From NCBI GenBank assembly GCA_044220635.1, contig JBGAQP010000002.1:124001-188000 (forward strand): a stretch of DNA of 64,000 bases. The letters are read 5' to 3'. Made by a program: the position numbers and the translations under genes. Below are positions 59,315 through 64,000 of this stretch, in pieces. Position 1 is the stretch's first letter. Each line of letters opens with the position of its first letter. Source of the stretch: JBGAQP01 sp044220635 (GTDB lineage Bacteria > Pseudomonadota > Gammaproteobacteria > Burkholderiales > Usitatibacteraceae). Below the pieces are notes generated by a model, which saw only the letters and a program-made list of their open reading frames with translations, did no database searches and was not told where the DNA came from.

Positions 59315-59941
59315 ATGACGACAAGCGCGCCGCGCAAGCCCTTCTCGATGATCCGGGAATTCCACCTGGCGGACTGGTTCACCCTCGGGAACGCCGTCTG
59401 CGGCACGGGGGCCCTGTTCTCGACGATGACCTACCTCGAAACCGGCGACAGCCGGCACGTCCAGTATGCCTGCGCCCTCGTCCTCGCCGCCCTGGTCTTC
59501 GACGTGCTGGACGGCCGGATCGCCCGATGGAGGCAGAACGCCTCGGCGATGGGCCGCGAGCTCGATTCGCTCGCCGACGTCATCTCGTTCGGCGTGGCTC
59601 CCGCGATGATCGGGTATGGATGCGGCATGCAGGGCCTGTACGACCGCATCGTCCTGGGCTACTTCATCGCCTGCGGCGTTTCGCGCCTGGCCCGCTACAA
59701 CATCACGGCCGACACCCTCTCGGAGGGCACCGGCAAGGTGAAGCACTTCGAGGGAACACCGATCCCCACCTCGATCCTCCTCGTCGGCCTGATGTCGCTG
59801 GCGGCGTGGCTTGGCGCGGTGCGCGAGAACCTCTGGTTCGGTGAGGTCGAGCTGGCCGGCTTCAAGCTCCATCCCCTCGTCGCCGTTTTCGCCCTCTCGG
59901 GCTCGCTGATGATCAGCCGGATCCGGATCCCGAAGCCGTGA
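59315..59941 (+). CDS. pssA: CDP-diacylglycerol-serine O-phosphatidyltransferase
   Basis: A protein of 208 residues with about six membrane helices. The CDP-alcohol phosphotransferase signature DGRIARWRQNASAMGRELDSLAD is complete (spans about 68-90), followed by VISFGVAPAMI, specific to PssA type II. It makes phosphatidylserine, precursor of phosphatidylethanolamine. No psd gene lies beside it. Gap of about 60 bases from the glycosylase gene. Confidence 0.9.
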   Translation: MTTSAPRKPFSMIREFHLADWFTLGNAVCGTGALFSTMTYLETGDSRHVQYACALVLAALVFDVLDGRIARWRQNASAMGRELDSLADVISFGVAPAMIGYGCGMQGLYDRIVLGYFIACGVSRLARYNITADTLSEGTGKVKHFEGTPIPTSILLVGLMSLAAWLGAVRENLWFGEVELAGFKLHPLVAVFALSGSLMISRIRIPKP

Positions 59942-60209
59942 CCGTGGCGATCGCCCGGGGCGGCTTCGCCGACTGACGCTGCCTTCCCGTCCCGAGGGCA
60001 TTGCCGGCGACTCGGCGCACGCCGGGGCCATCGCCGCTGTACACTGGCCCCGCTGTGGAAAGCCCCGACGCAACGCCCCTCGTTTCGCGCCCGGGACGAG
60101 CGCGCATCCCCGGGGCGAGCGTGCGTCCAACCGACAGGAGGTGCGGCGATGCCAACCGACTTCGAATGGGTCATCCGTCGCGGCACTGTCCCGGGTCGCT
60201 CGCGGCCCG

Positions 60210-60713
60210 ATGGCTGACGAATCGGGCAACGGCGCCCCGCAACGGGCGGACTCCCGCATCCCCGAGCCGGGAGAGGCGGGATTCATCGCCCAGCTCCTCG
60301 ACCTGTATCACGTGCGCCTCGTCCTCGGCATCGCGCTGGGCCTGCCCGTCACGGCGCTCGCGCTCCTCGGCGCGCTCTATGGACTCGCGATGGGCTACGG
60401 GGGCCTCGCCGGGGGAAAGAACTTCGGCGTGTCCGCGATCGCCCTGGGCATGGTCCTGCTCGCCTGCGCCGGGCTCGTGGGCGCGTGGCGCCGCATCCTG
60501 AGGCCGCGCGCGGGGATGACTCCGAGGCAAGCGAGGACCGTTCGCGTCCTGCTCCTCGCCGGGGTCGCCGCCGCGCTCTTCATGGTCCTCGCCGCCGTGC
60601 TCTGGTTCGACAACTACGTGCTCGCCTCCGTGCCCCTGTTCATCGGCGCCATGGGCGTGGTGCTGCTCCTCGCCACGCCCGCCAGCCCGGCGGTGAAGCG
60701 GGACCCGCGGTGA
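60210..60713 (+). CDS. Membrane protein of unknown function, four segments
   Basis: A protein of 167 residues from ATG 60210. A charged 40-residue N-terminus is followed by four hydrophobic segments (about 50-75, 83-105, 120-140, 145-160). No family was recognised. It lies 10 bases before the next membrane protein and is probably co-transcribed with it. The 268-base gap before it (59942-60209) holds no gene and no convincing promoter. Confidence 0.65.
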   Translation: MADESGNGAPQRADSRIPEPGEAGFIAQLLDLYHVRLVLGIALGLPVTALALLGALYGLAMGYGGLAGGKNFGVSAIALGMVLLACAGLVGAWRRILRPRAGMTPRQARTVRVLLLAGVAAALFMVLAAVLWFDNYVLASVPLFIGAMGVVLLLATPASPAVKRDPR

Positions 60714-60723
60714 ACGCCCTTGC

Positions 60724-61233
60724 ATGGCCGCTCCGGTGAAAGCCTTCGCGCTCGCGAGCATGTCGCCCCTGATCCTGTGGCTCACCTGGGCGATGATGCT
60801 CCTGCCCCTCGCCTTCCTCCTCGGCGCGGCGTTCTCCTACCCGCCCCTGGCGATTCCCGGCGTCCTCGTCCTCGCGATCTACGCCTGGATCTGGCTGCAT
60901 TTCCGCCCGACCCGGTTCGAGGTGGGTGCCGACGCGATCGAGGTGGTCTGGCCGGTCCGGCGCCGGAGCATCCCGCGCCGGGAGATCGCCGGGGTGCGCC
61001 GCATCGGCAAGGACGAGCTGCGCCGCATGGTCGGCAAGGCCATGCGCGTCGGGGCGGGCGGAGTCTGGGGCGGGTTCGGCGTGCTGTGGACGGAGAAGCG
61101 CGGCGTGGTGCAGATGTACGTCTCGCGCACCGACGACTTCGTCTGGATCGAGCGCACCGGCGGCCGGCCCTGGCTCATCACGCCGGAGAACCCGTCGGCT
61201 TTCGTGCGCGCGCTCTCGGGGCCGCCCTCGTGA
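60724..61233 (+). CDS. Membrane protein with PH-like (bPH) domain
   Basis: A protein of 169 residues. Two adjacent membrane helices (about 12-55) precede a soluble domain whose strands (FEVGADAIEVVWPVRRRSIPRREIAGVRRI, WLITPENPSAFVRAL) follow the bacterial pleckstrin-homology-like plan of YdbS/DUF304-type proteins. Function unknown, possibly lipid or envelope related. The stop overlaps the next start (GTGA). Confidence 0.75.
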   Translation: MAAPVKAFALASMSPLILWLTWAMMLLPLAFLLGAAFSYPPLAIPGVLVLAIYAWIWLHFRPTRFEVGADAIEVVWPVRRRSIPRREIAGVRRIGKDELRRMVGKAMRVGAGGVWGGFGVLWTEKRGVVQMYVSRTDDFVWIERTGGRPWLITPENPSAFVRALSGPPS

Positions 61234-61724
61234 GCCGCGCCCTTCGCCTCGCCGCGGCGATCCTCGCCCTCGCGGCCGCGCCGGTGCTCGCGCAGGAGCG
61301 CGACCGCATCACGGTGAAGCACTTCCCGGCGCCCACGCCGATGGCCGCCTGGGAACCGCTGGAGGTGAGGATCGAGCGCGTGCGCATGCCCTCCCCCGCG
61401 GCCGACCGGCTCTTCGGAGAGGTCGAACACACCCTCGCCGTCCACGGCATCGCCTCCGACTGGCAGTTCGTGATCCCCGATGGCCCCTTCATCCGCATCA
61501 CGATCGAGGCCGCCGGGAGGCGGATCGAGCTGGCTTCCGCGCACACGCTCTTCGAGCGCGACGGCAAGGCGATCGCCCTCGAACGCGGCGTGCAGGCGCT
61601 CGAGGGGCGGGATGCGAAGGCCCTGCTCGCGGGGCAGAGCGAGTCCTTCCGCAACCGCCGCCTCGCCTTCGAGAAGATCCTCGCGCTCGTGAACGCGCGC
61701 CTTCGCGAGAGCCTCGGGCCGTAG
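61230..61724 (+). CDS. Secreted protein of unknown function
   Basis: A protein of 164 residues from GTG 61230. A signal peptide (about 1-22, ending VLAQE) precedes a mature domain with no cysteines and no recognised motif; it contains VEHTLAVHGIASDWQF and EGRDAKALLAGQSESF. Translational coupling with the PH-like membrane gene suggests a shared envelope function. No homologue comes to mind. Confidence 0.7.
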   Translation: MSRALRLAAAILALAAAPVLAQERDRITVKHFPAPTPMAAWEPLEVRIERVRMPSPAADRLFGEVEHTLAVHGIASDWQFVIPDGPFIRITIEAAGRRIELASAHTLFERDGKAIALERGVQALEGRDAKALLAGQSESFRNRRLAFEKILALVNARLRESLGP

Positions 61725-61754
61725 CGCGATTCCAGCGGCCCACGACCGACGATC

Positions 61755-62546
61755 ATGGACGGCGCATCCCGCCTGCTCTCCACCCTCTTCCTCGCTTTCG
61801 CCGCCGCGCTCGCCCAGGCGCAGGTCCCGCAGAAGGTCGTCGACATCCCCACGCGAGCCGGCGTCACGCAGCGCATGGTCGTGCTCGCCCCGAAGGAGCC
61901 GAAGGCGGCGGCGATCCTCTTCGCCGGCGGCCACGGGGGGCTGCAGATCGCACCCGACGGCTCGTTCGGCTGGGGACAGGGCAACTTCGTCGTGCGCACG
62001 CGCGAGCTCTTCGCGGCCGAGGGCCTGCTCGTCGCCGTGGTGGACGCGCCCTCGGATCGCCAGGGCGAGCCTTACCTGTCCGGATACCGTCAGCAGCCCG
62101 AGCACGCCGAGGACATCCGGGCGGCGATCGCCTGGATTCGAGCGCAGGCCAGGGTTCCGGTATGGCTCGTCGGCACGAGCCGGGGCACGCAATCGGCCGC
62201 GTACCTCGCGACGGAGCTCACCGGCCCCGAGGGTCCCGACGGCGTGGTGCTGACCTCGAGCATCCTCGTCGACAGGAGGAGCCGCGCCCTCCCCGAGATG
62301 CCGCTCGAGAAGATCCGCATCCCCGTCCTCGTGGTCCACCACGAGCATGACGGCTGCCGCGCCTGCCCCTACGCGGAGATTCCCCGCCTGATGGACCAGC
62401 TCGGGACGGCGCCCCGCAGGCAGCTTCTCTCCTTCACCGGCGGCAAGAGCGAGGGCGACCCCTGCGAGGGCCGCGCCCACCACGGCTACAACGGGATCGA
62501 GCGCGAGGTCGTCGCGAAGATCGCCCTCTGGATGCTCGCGAAATGA
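61755..62546 (+). CDS. Secreted alpha/beta hydrolase
   Basis: A protein of 263 residues with a signal peptide (about 1-22). The nucleophile elbow GTSRGT (about 136-141) fits GxSxG; an aspartate follows in VVHHEHDGC, and the final histidine is probably in GRAHHGYNG. Dienelactone-hydrolase-like in size. Four cysteines (HDGCRACPY, DPCEGR among them) suggest disulfides in the periplasm. Substrate unknown. Confidence 0.85.
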   Translation: MDGASRLLSTLFLAFAAALAQAQVPQKVVDIPTRAGVTQRMVVLAPKEPKAAAILFAGGHGGLQIAPDGSFGWGQGNFVVRTRELFAAEGLLVAVVDAPSDRQGEPYLSGYRQQPEHAEDIRAAIAWIRAQARVPVWLVGTSRGTQSAAYLATELTGPEGPDGVVLTSSILVDRRSRALPEMPLEKIRIPVLVVHHEHDGCRACPYAEIPRLMDQLGTAPRRQLLSFTGGKSEGDPCEGRAHHGYNGIEREVVAKIALWMLAK

Positions 62547-62549
62547 ACC

Positions 62550-62570
62550 GGGGCGCCGCCAGGGCGCCCC
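62550..62570. terminator. Bidirectional terminator between convergent hydrolase genes
   Basis: GGGGCGCC/GGCGCCCC stem with loop GCCAG, three bases after the plus-strand stop and 28 bases before the minus-strand stop. There is no T-run. Confidence 0.65.
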
Positions 62571-62597
62571 GAGGGCATCGCCGGATCGTCCCGGCAG

Positions 62598-63890
62598 CTA
62601 GGAGCCCGAACGGACGAGCGGCTTCTGCTTGGGCTTGATCCGCAGCCGGTCGCCGTCGCGCCGGACCGTGATGCCCAGGCCCCGCGCGCGCGCCTCGAAG
62701 GCCGCCGCCTGCTGGGGCGTGAGGACCGACGAGAGGCCCGAAACCTCCTGCACCAAACCGTCGTAGACCAGCATGACGATGAAGGACAGGAGCACCTCGT
62801 CGGGCGTGAAGTTGCAGTGCTCGTAGCGGTCGATCTCGATGTTCAGGTGCCTGGTGAGCCACGATCCCGACGCGATGGTCTTCAGCGCGTAGAGCGGCTC
62901 GTGAACGTACGGCACCTGCTGGTCGCGTGTCGTGTGGAGCGTGACAAGCGGCCGCGTGAGGTTGCCCGTGGTCGCGTAGGAGGTGTTCATCGCGTTGACC
63001 GCGACGGGGCTCGCCGCGATGCGCGGCACGAGGTAGTTAACCCCGAGGTCGTTGCTCGAGCCCGTGTACCAGCGGGTCGTGTTGTCGAACGGGAAGCCGC
63101 CCAGCGTCGTGGCCGCGTCCTTCAGGTTCACCACGCTGTAGCGCAGCACGTCCTTCGCGGACTGCTCCACCGTCTCGAGGTACTTGTCGCCGCCGTCGAA
63201 GGGCAGCTTCGCCACCGCGGCCCATTCGTCGAGGTTCTGGCGCAGCGCCGGGTGCGTGATGATCGGCTTCACGACGAGGTCGTAGTAGTCGGACCAGACG
63301 TCCACGAGGGCCTGGGGAGGGTCGAAGGGCGGTCCCGGGATCACGCCTGGAAAGAAGACTTCGAAGGTCGCGCGCGCGTCGCCGAAGTAGTTGATCTGGT
63401 ATGGGAAGCTTCCGACGGGCCCGCAGGCGGCCATGCCGGCGGAGTAGACGCCCGGATGCTGCTCGAGGGAGAGCGCGGTGATGATCCCGCCCTCGGAGGC
63501 GCCCACGAGGTACACCTTGGAGGGCGTGCCCTTCTGCGCCTTGTAGATGTTCACGAGGTCGAGGATGTCCGCCTTGCCCTCGAGGATCGCGAGGCCCGTC
63601 TTGCTGTAGCTGTTGGTCGCGAAGCCGAAGCCCAGGCCGTTCACGAGCTCCGGGATGCAGAAGGTGCCGATGCACAGCTGGTCCTCGGGGATCTGGACCG
63701 GGGTCCCCGCGTCCTGGAAGCCGTGGGCCCAGATGACCAGGATGTTGTTGTACTCGCCCGCCGCCGGCATGCAGATCCGGTACTTGGAGCCGCTCGCCTG
63801 CACCCCGTCGGGGTCGCAAGTGGAGGCGGCCCACGCGGGCGCGGCGGCGAAAAGGAGGAACGCGACGGCGGCGGCGAAGCGGCGGATCAT
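62598..63890 (-). CDS. Secreted alpha/beta hydrolase, esterase-like
   Basis: A protein of 430 residues from ATG 63890 (GGGAGG upstream). A signal peptide (about 1-21) precedes an alpha/beta-hydrolase core: NNILVIWAHGFQDAG near the oxyanion region, nucleophile elbow GASEGGIIT, and a C-terminal VTLHTTRDQQVPYVHEP with the acidic residue, then HCNFTPDEV with the likely histidine. Resembles periplasmic esterases or lipases acting on large substrates. It is monocistronic. Confidence 0.82.
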   Translation of the reverse strand: MIRRFAAAVAFLLFAAAPAWAASTCDPDGVQASGSKYRICMPAAGEYNNILVIWAHGFQDAGTPVQIPEDQLCIGTFCIPELVNGLGFGFATNSYSKTGLAILEGKADILDLVNIYKAQKGTPSKVYLVGASEGGIITALSLEQHPGVYSAGMAACGPVGSFPYQINYFGDARATFEVFFPGVIPGPPFDPPQALVDVWSDYYDLVVKPIITHPALRQNLDEWAAVAKLPFDGGDKYLETVEQSAKDVLRYSVVNLKDAATTLGGFPFDNTTRWYTGSSNDLGVNYLVPRIAASPVAVNAMNTSYATTGNLTRPLVTLHTTRDQQVPYVHEPLYALKTIASGSWLTRHLNIEIDRYEHCNFTPDEVLLSFIVMLVYDGLVQEVSGLSSVLTPQQAAAFEARARGLGITVRRDGDRLRIKPKQKPLVRSGS

Positions 63891-64000
63891 GAGGCACCTC
63901 CCTTTGGTTGTTTTGATCGAAGCCTAGGCCGTCGCCGCGCAAAAGGCAATCGCCCATTCGCGTGCTATCTTCGCCGCCAAAGGGGGCGCAGGACCGAAGT

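Noticed and set aside
60001..60045. A sigma-70 promoter from TTGCCG to TACACT before the 60210 gene
   Set aside because: The two elements are about 33 bases apart, far from the 16-18 needed.

Overview
The window is about 70% GC and reads as a chromosomal stretch of a betaproteobacterium. This rests on gene content (a five-step Hut pathway with HutF and HutG, DUF3501 beside rubrerythrin, DUF2062, pssA and a GC-rich tRNA promoter) and is an inference; no rRNA or other phylogenetic marker is present. No prophage, insertion sequence, CRISPR array or integrase was seen. Almost all the sequence is coding; the longest gene-free stretch is about 270 bp (59942-60209).

Left edge to 4.2 kb: a truncated membrane sensor, a DUF4124-lytic transglycosylase, a CpeT-like lipoprotein, a secreted HExxH protein, and tRNA-Ala(GGC) followed by tRNA-Glu(TTC). 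From 4.2 to 16.3 kb lies a minus-strand C4-dicarboxylate island. In transcription order it holds frdC-frdA-frdB (a quinol:fumarate reductase of the Wolinella diheme type), a Dcu carrier, a periplasmic monoheme cytochrome c, aspA, a second Dcu carrier, a DctA-type symporter, a periplasmic binding protein and a DASS-type symporter. A TTGA-N6-TCAA box of the FNR family sits where a class II activator site should be, upstream of frdC. Together these genes can import aspartate, malate or fumarate, make fumarate from aspartate, reduce it with quinol and export succinate.

From 16.4 to 22 kb: gltX, tRNA-Val(CAC), and a minus-strand operon of an eleven-heme cytochrome with a C-terminal membrane anchor, a cytochrome b, an eight-heme NapC/NirT-type cytochrome and a monoheme cytochrome c. 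A second FNR-type box precedes it. From 22 to 26.8 kb (plus strand): a beta-CASP nuclease, a soluble PAS histidine kinase with a NarL-type regulator, a stand-alone receiver, and a Crp/Fnr regulator that keeps the FNR DNA-reading residues but lacks the FNR iron-sulfur cysteines. Next come an alcohol dehydrogenase, and ubiB with a helical partner. From 30.3 to 36.7 kb lies a molybdenum hydroxylase cluster (form II coxS-coxL-coxM, then coxD, coxE, coxG). A third FNR-type palindrome overlaps the -35 of its apparent promoter, an arrangement that suggests anaerobic repression.

From 36.8 to 54.4 kb: histidine catabolism, split into blocks. One block is a hutXW-like binding protein-permease fusion with hutH. 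A second is hutU with a LysR gene. The third is hutG, then hutI and hutF in divergent orientation. Between the blocks lie a ThDP enzyme plus acyl-CoA ligase pair and the glyoxylate shunt (aceA, aceB). Each of the first two hut blocks starts with a small secreted protein gene overlapping the next gene by four bases. Paired GGGGAC-GTCCCC palindromes (REP-like) occur at 34.0 and 40.3 kb, a single copy at 26.8 kb, and one copy supplies the start codon of coxD.

From 54.5 kb to the end: rubrerythrin, a CCG-type iron-sulfur protein and DUF3501; a DUF3574-like gene broken in its 5' part near G/C homopolymers; a type IV pilin; DUF2062; an AlkA-like glycosylase; pssA; three small membrane or secreted proteins; and two secreted alpha/beta hydrolases. 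The main theme is adaptation to oxygen limitation: fumarate respiration, multiheme electron transfer, an oxygen/redox regulatory set and FNR-type operators, beside aerobic amino-acid and carbon oxidation.
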